From Planococcus shixiaomingii (GTDB lineage: Bacteria > Bacillota > Bacilli > Bacillales_A > Planococcaceae), in the NCBI RefSeq assembly GCF_030413615.1, contig NZ_CP129236.1, positions 3,394,001 to 3,458,000 of the forward strand: 64,000 bases of DNA, in the 5' to 3' direction. Every line of letters begins with the position of its first letter. The stretch's first letter is position 1. The notes below the pieces were generated by a model. That model searched no databases. It saw only the letters and a program-made list of their open reading frames with translations, and was not told the DNA's origin. Shown piece after piece: positions 1 to 8,403 of the stretch. The translations under genes and the position numbers were made by a program.

Positions 1-546
1 TTCATCCATTCTGGTTTCCACGCCACCGACACAAGAGACGCCATCCACAACTATCAGAGCATCTGAAACTTCCCGGATTGCCGCTGCTAGTTGTTTTACC
101 GGATTCAAGACACCCGTCGATGTTTCACAGAACGTAGAAAGCACTACTTTAACGTCAGGGTGTTCCTTGAGAAAAGTTTTTACAAGTTCAGGATTGACTG
201 CTTTGCCCCATTCCACTTGAAGAACATGGGTCGTTAAATGATAAGCTTTGCAGATTTTCATAAACCGCTCGCCAAAAGCCCCCGTAACGATCACTAGTAC
301 TTCTTCGCCAGGGGCCACAGTATTGACGACCGCCGTTTCAAGCCCAGCTGTTCCGCTGCCTGTCAAAAGGATCACGTCTTGTTCAGTTCCAAACACCCGC
401 TTCAGCTTCGGACGGATTCTAGCAAACAAATCTGAAGTACTTTGGCCGCGGTGGCCGATCATCGGCTGTGCCATAGCGCGCTGAACACTAGGTGGAATAG
501 GCGTTGGCCCAGGAATCCGTAAAATTTGTTGGTCTGCTAACATCAT
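1..546 (-). CDS. Class V aminotransferase, 5' part (serine-glyoxylate/alanine-glyoxylate type)
   Basis: The first 182 codons of a fold-type I PLP enzyme; the 3' part, with the catalytic lysine, lies beyond the window edge. The N-terminus reads LRIPGPTPIPPSV followed by MIGHRGQ, typical of the soluble-hydrogenase/AGXT branch of class V aminotransferases. Later come LLTGSGTAGLE and VVDGVSCVGG, which contribute to the PLP phosphate and ring pocket in this family. The chosen ATG at 546 has AAGGGG seven bases upstream; an ATG three bases further in is also possible. A T-box leader directly upstream indicates induction by uncharged tRNA. In Bacillales such genes often precede serA, so a role in serine/glycine metabolism is the likely reading, but the next gene is not visible. 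Confidence 0.85.
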   Translation of the reverse strand, partial: MMLADQQILRIPGPTPIPPSVQRAMAQPMIGHRGQSTSDLFARIRPKLKRVFGTEQDVILLTGSGTAGLETAVVNTVAPGEEVLVIVTGAFGERFMKICKAYHLTTHVLQVEWGKAVNPELVKTFLKEHPDVKVVLSTFCETSTGVLNPVKQLAAAIREVSDALIVVDGVSCVGGVETRMDE

Positions 547-559
547 CAATCTTCCCCTT

Positions 560-842
560 TCAAGTGAAACGAAAAAAAGACCCTCCGCTCCCTACATAAA
601 AATGCAAGGGGCGAAGAGTCTTATTCGCGGTACCACCCTAATTCACTGCCCGATATAACAAGCAGCCTCATTGGTTCTAATGCGTAACGGGCACGAAGCG
701 GATAGACCTACTCGAATTCAGTCCACCTATTCAGGAGTGCTGCCTTCTGCCGAAACCGCTGATTTCCACCACCCATCAGCTCTCTTAAGATTTCTTTGCA
801 TAAGCTTATCTCCATCAAAATAGTTGTTTATAAAATTGGATT
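560..842 (-). promoter_or_regulatory. T-box riboswitch leader (probably serine)
   Basis: Read on the minus strand, the leader carries the canonical T-box core AGGGTGGTACCGCG (around 621-635). It is followed by a GC-rich hairpin whose arms include GACTCTTCGC and GCGGAGGGTC, ending in seven T at about 560-567, which is the intrinsic terminator. Upstream are AGAGAG and a GCTGATGGG...AAATCAGC arm typical of Stem I. A TCT triplet at 704-706, followed by A, sits about where the specifier codon should be, so serine is my tentative assignment. It controls the aminotransferase immediately downstream. Confidence 0.9.
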
Positions 843-848
843 GAACTT

Positions 849-876
849 ATCATATCAGATGATAAAAAGTTGTCAA
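849..876 (-). promoter_or_regulatory. SigA promoter of the T-box transcript
   Basis: TTGACA (871-876) and TATGAT (849-854) separated by 16 bp on the minus strand, positioned to start transcription a few bases before the T-box Stem I. Confidence 0.85.
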
Positions 877-957
877 TCTATAAAAAATATTCAGTTAAAT
901 TGAAACCGATTTCATTGTTGATAGGACGGGGGTAAAATTTTTCAACTTTTTTATTAT

Positions 958-1445
958 TATATAAGTTGAACTAAAAAAATTAACTCTTGCATATCGCTTT
1001 GGTTGCTTTGGGGAAGGCAAAGATTATTGCTCTTGCGCAAGCTCGTCGCAAAGGAGGCGCTAAAGCGCTCCTTGGCTCCCGCAATAAGCCGAAAAACATC
1101 CGTCTTATTGCTTCGCCTAGCCCTCAGACGCGCCAAAGCTAAGAAATTACTCGAAATGCTAAGTGATTATCTAAATGTTTGCTAGCTTACTGCTAGTTGA
1201 CTGGAAGATGTAGAGCAAAACAGCGGAGAAAAAGTTGTGCTCCTGTCTCTGCATTGCACCTGCATCGCTGCGCTGCTTCGGTGCATGAAAAACCGCCGCT
1301 GCACTAGCTTCGAGACATGAAAAAGAGTTGCAGCGCTATGCGCTTCGTCGCAAAGATATGGCCTAAACTTCCTTTGGGCCATATCTTCGCAGCTGTTTTG
1401 CAGAATATCAACAAATACAGATGTTAAGTTCAACATATATAAAAG
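958..1445. repeat. Dispersed intergenic repeat R1, copy 1
   Basis: Non-coding stretch bounded by inverted ends (TATAAGTTGAACT at about 960 and AGTTCAACATATA at about 1428). It contains GGCTCCCGCAATAAGCCG followed by the AACATCCGTCTTATTGCTTC block, which recurs almost unchanged in the opposite orientation at 26650-26735. It also contains a hairpin GCAAAGATATGGCC / GGGCCATATCTTCGC (1350-1392), related to hairpins at 17476-17525, 23962-24010 and inside the FMN riboswitch. Reading frames crossing it look artefactual. It fills the gap between the T-box promoter and the enoyl-CoA hydratase gene. Confidence 0.8.
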
Positions 1446-1472
1446 CAACATTGTTCCCCACTCATTCCGTTG

Positions 1473-2267
1473 TTATTCCCCTCGCCATTCCGGCTGCCGT
1501 TTTTCATTGAAAGAACGAATGCCCTCTTGGCGGTCGTTGGAATTTGCACATTTATAGTATTCATCCAATTCGATAGAGACAGCCGCTTCCAAATCTTTTG
1601 CAAGACCTGATTGAATTGATTTCTTTATGGCTTTAAGAGATAGCGGTGCATTTCTGCCGATCTCTTTTGCGATCTCCAGTGTTCTCGGAATCAGTTCTTC
1701 TTTGGACAAGACCTCATTTACAATACCAAAGCTCAAGGCTTGTTGAGCATCAATTTGATTTCCCCGGAACAGCATTTCTTTTGCGAGACCCAAAGGGATT
1801 GCGCGGGGCAAGAGCTGGGTGCCGCCGACTCCGGGAATAATTCCGAGCCGCACTTCCGGCAACGCCATTTTCGCATGATCAGCGGCGTATCGAAAGTCGC
1901 AGCTTAAAGCCATTTCCAAGCCGCCTCCAAGCGCAAAACCGTTTACAGCCGCAATAACTGGAAACGGGAATTTGCGCAGCAGTTCAAACGCCTCTTCAAA
2001 AATAATATGCTGTTCTTTCCACTGCTCATTGCTCATGCCTTTTCGCTCTTTTAAATCTGCACCGGCACAAAAACTTTTTTCACCCGAACCGGTCACCACC
2101 AACACTCTTACAGATGTCTGCTCCTGCAGAAAATTCAAGCATTCAATAAGCTCAATTCCCATAAGCGTATTTAATGAATTCATTGCGGCCGGCCGGTTCA
2201 ATTGGAGTGTGTAGACATGATCCTCACTAAGGTCATCATTTAGGGAAATCGTCTGCCACTCTGCCAT
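1473..2267 (-). CDS. Enoyl-CoA hydratase/isomerase family protein (methylglutaconyl-CoA hydratase-like)
   Basis: A 264-residue crotonase-fold protein that hydrates 2-enoyl-CoA esters. CAGADLKER at residues 67-75 supplies the oxyanion-hole segment, and this wording is typical of the AUH/YngF branch. GFALGGGLEM (110-119) and LPEVRLGIIPGVGG follow, giving the two expected acidic residues near Glu118 and Glu138. The start at 2267 is preferred over an upstream ATG because GGAGGTGG lies six bases ahead. A role in leucine/branched-chain or fatty acyl degradation is inferred; no pathway partners adjoin it. It follows the Ter operon on the same strand but is separated from it by a terminator. Confidence 0.85.
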   Translation of the reverse strand: MAEWQTISLNDDLSEDHVYTLQLNRPAAMNSLNTLMGIELIECLNFLQEQTSVRVLVVTGSGEKSFCAGADLKERKGMSNEQWKEQHIIFEEAFELLRKFPFPVIAAVNGFALGGGLEMALSCDFRYAADHAKMALPEVRLGIIPGVGGTQLLPRAIPLGLAKEMLFRGNQIDAQQALSFGIVNEVLSKEELIPRTLEIAKEIGRNAPLSLKAIKKSIQSGLAKDLEAAVSIELDEYYKCANSNDRQEGIRSFNEKRQPEWRGE

Positions 2268-2291
2268 AAATTCCACCTCCATAGCAATAGC

Positions 2292-2320
2292 AAAAAACCG
2301 TCCATTCACTTTCTGGACGG
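2292..2320 (-). terminator. Terminator of the Ter operon
   Basis: CCGTCCA / TGGACGG stem with a 9-nt loop followed on the minus strand by TTTTTT, directly after the TelA-family stop codon. Confidence 0.75.
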
Positions 2321-2336
2321 CTCTTTCCTTCAGTTA

Positions 2337-3416
2337 TTAAGCTTTTCGTTGTGTTTCTTCGTATTTCTTTTGCAATTCTTCAATACGAAGGCGGCCTTCT
2401 TCACGCATACGGCGATTCTCTTGCTCGATTTCCCGCGTGTCGTTCATGCCTTTCATGATTGTTTCCCACGTCTGCTCAATTGTTTCAATTTTTATGCTCG
2501 GCTGGCCGGACATACGTGCGATGTCGACGCTTTGGCGGGAAATATCGTTGGCGTTTTTAATAAGCATTTCGTTCGTCCGGCGATCCAATTCGTTCATGGA
2601 TTGCGCCACTAAATTTTGGCGTTTCGCCGCGATTGCGTTGATCAATCCCGTTTTAAAAATCGGAATTGTCGTCACGAAAGCGGAATTGATTTTGCCGATC
2701 AGCTTCGTATTGCCGCGCTGCAGCATGCGGATTTGCGGCGCTGACTGGTAAGAAACTTGTTTCGCCATTTCCAAGTCATAGACGCGCTGTTCCAAAAGTT
2801 CGATTGCATTTTGCAAAGTCGTCAATTGCATCATAGCCAGCTGATCCCCAGTTTCGGCTTTTAAGCGCATTGCCGGCTCTTCAGCCTTCAATTCCTGAAT
2901 TCTTACATCGCCAGCAGCAATGTACTTTTCCAGTTCCATGAAGTAACGGAAGTTTTGATCATACAGCTCTTCTAATGTCGTCGTTGATTTTTTCATCTCG
3001 GATTCGTATTTTGTGATTTCGACATAAACTTTATCGATTTCTGTACCCATCGTCTGGTATTTACTAAATAGCTTCTCAATTATTTTATTGCCTCTATTAA
3101 AGACTTTGTTGATCAGGCCTTTCTTTTCAACAAAATCCTTTTTATCGAACTTATCCATAATTTTGCCGAGCTGATTTAATAGTTCACTGGATTCTTCCAT
3201 GCTGTTCGCTTGGACCGAACTTAAGACCTTGCCGGTAAAAGCCGAGATTTCATTTGCCGGTTCCCGTCCGAATTCCAATAGCTCCACCTGATTTTTGATG
3301 TCGATGCTGGCAGCGAGCTTGAGCACTTCCGGGTCCTGCTTGAGTTTTGTAAGCAATTCATTATCTTCTTTCATAACCAGTTCCTGTTGCTCCATCTGAT
3401 CTGGCAAAGTGTTCAT
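2337..3416 (-). CDS. yceH: Toxic anion resistance protein, TelA/YceH family
   Basis: A 359-residue, highly charged, largely helical and coiled-coil protein of the TelA/KlaA family, without signal peptide or membrane span. The wording LGKIMDKFDKKDF near residue 90 and the long GDQLAMMQLTTLQNAIELLEQ region fit B. subtilis YceH. Family members accompany TerD and YceG proteins and have been linked to tellurite, antimicrobial and envelope stress tolerance; the biochemical activity is unknown. It is the last gene of the minus-strand Ter operon, starting 66 bp after yceG ends, with a purine-rich GGGGGC near its ATG. Confidence in family is high; function is inferred from context. Confidence 0.9.
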   Translation of the reverse strand: MNTLPDQMEQQELVMKEDNELLTKLKQDPEVLKLAASIDIKNQVELLEFGREPANEISAFTGKVLSSVQANSMEESSELLNQLGKIMDKFDKKDFVEKKGLINKVFNRGNKIIEKLFSKYQTMGTEIDKVYVEITKYESEMKKSTTTLEELYDQNFRYFMELEKYIAAGDVRIQELKAEEPAMRLKAETGDQLAMMQLTTLQNAIELLEQRVYDLEMAKQVSYQSAPQIRMLQRGNTKLIGKINSAFVTTIPIFKTGLINAIAAKRQNLVAQSMNELDRRTNEMLIKNANDISRQSVDIARMSGQPSIKIETIEQTWETIMKGMNDTREIEQENRRMREEGRLRIEELQKKYEETQRKA

Positions 3417-3481
3417 CGGATAGCCCCCTTTAAATTTTTAGCATTGTTGCATTTTTGTCGCTGTTCGGCCAGGAATGATAT

Positions 3482-5095
3482 TCAAAGCCATTTTCTGAAA
3501 ATCTTTTTGACGACCGACGGTTCACGATAAGGTTCGTTGAAGCTTCGTTCATCAAGCCAATGTGTATCGATCGCTTCAGGATCAATCCAGCGCTCGATGT
3601 CTTGATGCCCTTGCGGATTAATGATGATGACATCAAGCCCGAACGTATGAATTAAGGCAATGGCATTGGCATCGGCCCGACTCAATTCTGCGTCCTTTTC
3701 TTCATTATAGAATAACACGGTCGGTACAAATTGTGGATAATCAAACAGCTGAATCAACTGCACAACCGAATCTGGAAGTGACATCGATTGCGAAAAAGCA
3801 TACAGCTGGAGCTCTTCAAACGATTCGCCTTGCTGCGGAAGCAAAATCGGCTTTTCCACATGCCGTGCTATGGCATCGCATATGGCAAGTTGAAGGCCAT
3901 CCGGCAATTTGCTGTACTTCCACCAATGTGCCGTTTTCATTTTTTCGGGATCCAGCTTACCGTCTTTTCCGAGTGCCGCGCGGTAATGAAATTGCTGATT
4001 TCCTTTGCGCTCTTCGACAAAAGGAAAACTTCGGACTAATTTAGTGTCTTCCCGTTCCGTCAAATTGTGAATGTTATCCCAAAAACGCTTACGGTCTTTC
4101 TCAATTCCCATGACCTTTGCGAAAACAACTGGAATCACAACACGCCCGCGTTCAACTCCAAAAGACGGACGGACGAGCGCACGTTCTTTTGCCAGCATAA
4201 AGGCTTCATCGAGTGTCGTCTTCAGCGGAACCGAGCGTGTCAAGTAAGATTTGAATTGGAATGGCTTATACAACCCTGAATCATCGTGATGCAATAAGCG
4301 ATCCACTTCTTGGGTAGCCCGGTAAGCGACTGTTCCGACACGCTGAGGCTTTTCATCTGGAAAAGGCAGCACAGAAGAAGCGTTTACCTGAAAGCTATGT
4401 GTGTGTATTTTTTCGGCCTCGACTGTCTTCTCAAACCATCGTTCACCTGTTGGATCATAAGCGATAGTATGGAAGCCAAACATGGCGGAAAATTTCAAAA
4501 ACCATTTTTGGCTTTCTGTTACAGAGCCATACCATAAAAACCCAGGCAATCCTTTTTCAAGCGTCAATTTATCCAACTCAGGTTCAATGTGATTGAATAT
4601 CCATTTCACTAAATCCGTGACAATCCGCCGAAAAGATGAATGCGTCGTATTACCGGCAGACTGTTCTTTAAACGCTTTCAAAATTTCAATCAAAATCAGC
4701 CGAAGACGCCGGTTTAAGCCCGCATCTTTTAATCTTGGCAACAGACCTTTGCCATCCATAAAAGCAACGATCCGACTCGGCGATAACCCGCGCTCTTTAT
4801 TGTTCATTTCAAAAAGATCCTGTAAAGCACTTAATCGTTCCGGAGCAATATGTTTGTTCAATTTATCAGACAGCTGGATTAACCGCCCGTCAGTTTCTTC
4901 CAGCAAATCGTATATCGCTGCGAAATAATCGTCGGCATCTAAAGGCATGCCGATAAACTGTCCAAACAATTGCGGATAGGTAATTGTTTCTTCTTCTATT
5001 TTTGTCTCGGGATGATCAACGATCGGCTTATTCAGCCATGCCCCGATTTTTTCCGGATCCCACGTTCTCACGCGAACCGGATGCAGTTGAACCAT
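3482..5095 (-). CDS. yceG: YceG family protein of the Ter biosynthetic module
   Basis: 537 residues, the same length as B. subtilis YceG as I remember it. It is soluble and lacks membrane spans. The family is known only as a putative component of a biosynthetic module attached to TerD/TelA stress systems; no activity has been established. GGAGGAG six bases before the ATG fixes the start, which means that its first 68 bp overlap the end of the HAD phosphatase gene in another frame. That suggests tight translational coupling. Neighbours are the HAD protein upstream and TelA downstream. Confidence 0.9.
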   Translation of the reverse strand: MVQLHPVRVRTWDPEKIGAWLNKPIVDHPETKIEEETITYPQLFGQFIGMPLDADDYFAAIYDLLEETDGRLIQLSDKLNKHIAPERLSALQDLFEMNNKERGLSPSRIVAFMDGKGLLPRLKDAGLNRRLRLILIEILKAFKEQSAGNTTHSSFRRIVTDLVKWIFNHIEPELDKLTLEKGLPGFLWYGSVTESQKWFLKFSAMFGFHTIAYDPTGERWFEKTVEAEKIHTHSFQVNASSVLPFPDEKPQRVGTVAYRATQEVDRLLHHDDSGLYKPFQFKSYLTRSVPLKTTLDEAFMLAKERALVRPSFGVERGRVVIPVVFAKVMGIEKDRKRFWDNIHNLTEREDTKLVRSFPFVEERKGNQQFHYRAALGKDGKLDPEKMKTAHWWKYSKLPDGLQLAICDAIARHVEKPILLPQQGESFEELQLYAFSQSMSLPDSVVQLIQLFDYPQFVPTVLFYNEEKDAELSRADANAIALIHTFGLDVIIINPQGHQDIERWIDPEAIDTHWLDERSFNEPYREPSVVKKIFRKWL

Positions 5096-5927
5096 GGGTA
5101 CTCCTCCTTGATAACCGGTGTTGCAGCGCAGTTTCCGCTACGTGCGCTAAAATTTCTTCCCCTGCTTCTATGCCGCTGCGCTCCGTAATTTGAATGTGCG
5201 CAGAAAATGCGGCTTTGCTTTTAACGGCTTCGCCATGTACAGCAAGAAATCCTTTATCTGCACTTTCCAGCAGGTCTAAATCCAGCAACGAATCGCCTGC
5301 CGCCATAACGTAGTCGGCATTCAATCGCTGTTTGACATATTCCATCGCCCTTGCTTTTGTAATGCTCTCAGGCATGAAATATAGTTTTCTTCCTTGAAGC
5401 GACATTGCCCAACCGATTTCTCGGAAGAGGCGAGCGTAAAACTCCAATTTTTCTTCAGGAAACTGAGTGCGATCAATGATCAGGTAAACAAACCATCCGT
5501 CTGCCTGCTTGATATTCAATACCCACTCTTCAGAAAAATAACGTTCAATTAACGGAAGCAGCTCTTCTATCACCGTTTTGCGGCTAACGCATTGTTCCCT
5601 TATTTCTTCTGACCATTCTTTTACCGGTTCTCCGTCCTCTAATATGACGGCGCCATTAGAAATGACAGCAAACCGAGGTGCAACTGGATTTTCAAATATG
5701 CCTGTTACCCGCTCGTATTGTTCTTGGGTTCTTGTCGTCACTGGCAGGAAAAAAGCTGAAGTTCCAAGTTCCCATAATGCTTTTTGGCTCTTCTTCGTCA
5801 TGTAAGACTGGGGTTTTCCATTAATCCTTTCAACTTCAACAAGGTCTATTTCCGTAATATTTTCACCCATTGAATTTCTTGAATAAATTAACGTTTGATC
5901 CAAATCGCTGGCGAATAGTAGTTTCAT
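5028..5927 (-). CDS. HAD-family phosphatase of the Ter biosynthetic module
   Basis: A 299-residue haloacid-dehalogenase-fold hydrolase. Motif I is FASDLDQTL (residues 5-13), with the nucleophile and acid/base aspartates spaced DxD. Motif II is PVTTRT near residue 62, and a Lys followed by AAGDSLLDLDLL near residue 215 gives motifs III and IV. The fold resembles sucrose-phosphatase/Cof-type HADs. Within the Ter cluster it would dephosphorylate an intermediate of the proposed nucleoside-like metabolite (context inference). The ATG overlaps the preceding stop by 4 bp, and the 3' end overlaps yceG by 68 bp. Confidence 0.85.
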   Translation of the reverse strand: MKLLFASDLDQTLIYSRNSMGENITEIDLVEVERINGKPQSYMTKKSQKALWELGTSAFFLPVTTRTQEQYERVTGIFENPVAPRFAVISNGAVILEDGEPVKEWSEEIREQCVSRKTVIEELLPLIERYFSEEWVLNIKQADGWFVYLIIDRTQFPEEKLEFYARLFREIGWAMSLQGRKLYFMPESITKARAMEYVKQRLNADYVMAAGDSLLDLDLLESADKGFLAVHGEAVKSKAAFSAHIQITERSGIEAGEEILAHVAETALQHRLSRRSTHGSTASGSRENVGSGKNRGMAE

Positions 5928-7033
5928 GTCTCTTGCCCCGATCTGATCAACCCGATAGCCCGGTAAAATAATTCCGGTACGACTTCAACTGGAACATTTT
6001 TTTCTTCCGCAAGAACAAGAAGGTGCTGGACACTTGGATGGTCCAAGCTCCTGACAAGCACTTTCCAAGGGTCCCGCCGAAGCATCACACGCGTAGTTTC
6101 CCCGACACCGGGTTTGATCAGTTGGTGATTAGTTCCACTATACAATTTTTTACTTATTTCTTCTACTTCCATTTTGCCTTGCCATGTGCGCTCTGCGGTA
6201 ACCGGTGTGCTGCTTGCCTCTTTCCCAGCAGCTTCTGCTGTTTGGCTAAAACACGCCGCAATTCGGTTTACAAAATCGTTGGATACATCTTCTCCTAAAA
6301 GCTCTCCATAAAATTTAGCGCCATGGAAGTCTTCTTTGCCGATGAAGCGATCGTTCAAAATGGTCCGGCTGACCAGCCCCGAAACGGTCGAGTTCAGGCA
6401 AGCGCTTGGGATCAACAAATCTTCCCGAGTTCCGAAAAGCACCGAACAAGCGCCAGGATCTGCTAGAACAGCCAAATCATCATGTAAGTCCAATCCTTCT
6501 TTTTCGTTCAACGATAAAACTGAATTCGTCAATTCCGTTTGAATTGCTCCTTTTCCGGTCCAGCCATCTACGAATTGAATCCGGCTATTCGGATGCCATT
6601 TGCGGATAGCGCGCATTGCGTTTTCGTCTATACCTTTTCCACGCAAAATCGACACACTGTAATGCGGCCACTCCAAACCGAATGTTTGTCGTGCGTATCG
6701 GCGTATTAAAATACCTACTGGACTGCCTGCTCTGGCAAGCGACACAAGAACGACATCATCCGTCTTTGCGTGCAAGTGAATCCGCTCGGTTAGAAGGCCG
6801 ACAAAATAACTCCACTGCTCTTTTGTTTTTTCTACTGATTCTTTGTACAATTTTGTATACTCTTCAGACGGGCGGTATTCAACTGGCAAGCGTTCCGCAT
6901 AATGGGACCCCGATTGCACCGCTTTTTCCCGTTCCTCCAACGTACTTTCTGTAAAGTCTTCCGTTACGTCTTTTAACAAAAAAACAATATCTTCTTCTGA
7001 ATAACTTGTTTTCACTAATCCTGTAGCAATCAT
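5924..7033 (-). CDS. StiP-like / phosphoribosyltransferase-related protein of the Ter module
   Basis: 369 residues. VLVSLARAGSPVGILIRRY around residue 100 and FVDGWTGKGAIQTEL around 158 resemble the phosphate-binding loop of phosphoribosyltransferases. Databases usually call this family 'cysteine protease StiP', a name whose biochemical basis is weak. The start at 7033 has AAGGAGA seven bases upstream and forms an ATGA overlap with the preceding phosphoribosyltransferase gene; a longer reading frame from 7069 lacks a better site. Context places it with HAD, C-C lyase and a second PRTase in a predicted nucleoside-analogue pathway. Confidence 0.8.
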   Translation of the reverse strand: MIATGLVKTSYSEEDIVFLLKDVTEDFTESTLEEREKAVQSGSHYAERLPVEYRPSEEYTKLYKESVEKTKEQWSYFVGLLTERIHLHAKTDDVVLVSLARAGSPVGILIRRYARQTFGLEWPHYSVSILRGKGIDENAMRAIRKWHPNSRIQFVDGWTGKGAIQTELTNSVLSLNEKEGLDLHDDLAVLADPGACSVLFGTREDLLIPSACLNSTVSGLVSRTILNDRFIGKEDFHGAKFYGELLGEDVSNDFVNRIAACFSQTAEAAGKEASSTPVTAERTWQGKMEVEEISKKLYSGTNHQLIKPGVGETTRVMLRRDPWKVLVRSLDHPSVQHLLVLAEEKNVPVEVVPELFYRAIGLIRSGQET

Positions 7034-8403
7034 TGGATCTCTCCTTCTGCTTTTGTCAGTGAAATCCATTCAACCGGAGCTGTTTCTTTCAAATAGGCAA
7101 TGAGCGGCTGCCAAAGGACTGGATCGACGACCGACTCCGCAATCAAATAAATTTTATCAACGCCTAACGTATTGATGTTGTATAAAAACTGATCCACTCC
7201 CTGTGCATCCGGCAATTCAAATCTCACTTTTTCTTTTATCGGGTAGCCTTCGGTATCAGAGGAGAAAATTGGGCTTCTTGTTGTGGTTTGGACAAGCGGG
7301 TTTCCGCTTAAAGCAAGTGCAAAGCGCAAAGGCAAATACATATTTTCCCCGATGCCAATTACCAAAGGACGCTCAGCCGGTTTGACAGTTTCAACATTAG
7401 CCGCTGCCTTTTCAGCCCAAACATCAATAGTCTGATGTTCTTTGCTTGTCACTCCAAACCTTCCAGTCCATGGTATATAGCGCTGTCCGGTTTTAGACAC
7501 GTGGTGTGTTGCAACTGTATCCAGTACGTAGTCAGGGATTACCGCCTCACCGTTATTCAAATAATCCAGTTTCGACTCCTCAGGAGAAGAACCATGGATC
7601 AATTCAAACTCACCAGACATTAATGACAACACTGTCAAATCAATGTTTCTTTCTTCTGCCATTTGAGTTAACTTCTGCTGTTGCTCGGCATTTCTCCAGT
7701 CCAATATCGACAAGGAGATGTAAGATTTCCCGGGAAATTGTTCATCCAAAGCGCAAACTAGATTTAATAGTGTATTGCCAGTGGAAATTTCATCATCAAT
7801 TAAAACAATCGTTTCTGCTTTTTCTAACATTCCTTCGGGGGCATACACTTTATGGGAAGTAGCATGTGAGTGCTCTTCTTCAAAAACGAAAGACGGAGCT
7901 CCTCCGCTCACTTCTTCTCGTGTCGTATGTAAGTAAGCAGTTTTATTAAAATGATGAAAAACAGCATGGCCCAGCCCAGTGGCTGTTTCTGCCATACCAA
8001 TGAAAACTGTATTTCCAGGCAAAGTTGATTTGTAGGCAAGCGACTTCCGGCTAATATCCGTATCCGGCACACCTGTTTCTATCATTCGAACAAGATCTTG
8101 TGCTTGAGGGTGGACAGGCAAACCGGCATTTTCCATCAATAAAGAAGCCAGCAAGCTGCCAGTGCCCAGCGCAAGAGCCGGATGCACAGCCAAGTGCTTA
8201 GCAAGCAAAGGGCTGACAAAGAGAAACTGCCTTTTCTTGTTGACTCGTAATGCCATGGAGAAAAGGGAATTGGGGGATAGTCCTTCATACGTTCGGTGGA
8301 TCGTGACGGACAACTCCAACTGGTCCCACAATTTATAGTAATTGGTTCGAGAATTGATGGGCTCGGATATGATTGAGTACATCGATTGGTTTGTAATTTT
8401 CAT
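7030..8403 (-). CDS. Phosphoribosyltransferase-domain protein (PRTase plus TRSP-type C-terminus), Ter module
   Basis: 457 residues. VLIDDEISTGNTLLNLV around residue 200 is a textbook PRPP-binding loop (hydrophobics, DDEISTGNT), and HHFNKTAYLHTTREE lies before it. The C-terminal third (WTGRFGV..., then VIGIGENMYLPLRFA) corresponds to the domain usually called TRSP. Such proteins occur in Ter operons and are predicted to join a base-like moiety to PRPP. The ATG at 8403 has GGGGTG upstream and lies inside the last 71 bp of the aldolase gene, another long coupled overlap. The substrate is unknown. Confidence 0.85.
   Translation of the reverse strand: MKITNQSMYSIISEPINSRTNYYKLWDQLELSVTIHRTYEGLSPNSLFSMALRVNKKRQFLFVSPLLAKHLAVHPALALGTGSLLASLLMENAGLPVHPQAQDLVRMIETGVPDTDISRKSLAYKSTLPGNTVFIGMAETATGLGHAVFHHFNKTAYLHTTREEVSGGAPSFVFEEEHSHATSHKVYAPEGMLEKAETIVLIDDEISTGNTLLNLVCALDEQFPGKSYISLSILDWRNAEQQQKLTQMAEERNIDLTVLSLMSGEFELIHGSSPEESKLDYLNNGEAVIPDYVLDTVATHHVSKTGQRYIPWTGRFGVTSKEHQTIDVWAEKAAANVETVKPAERPLVIGIGENMYLPLRFALALSGNPLVQTTTRSPIFSSDTEGYPIKEKVRFELPDAQGVDQFLYNINTLGVDKIYLIAESVVDPVLWQPLIAYLKETAPVEWISLTKAEGEIQ

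Noticed and set aside
1003..1451. Two open frames (60 and 89 codons) on opposite strands
   Set aside because: Both lie inside repeat R1, have biased Leu/Arg/Ser-rich composition and no ribosome binding site.
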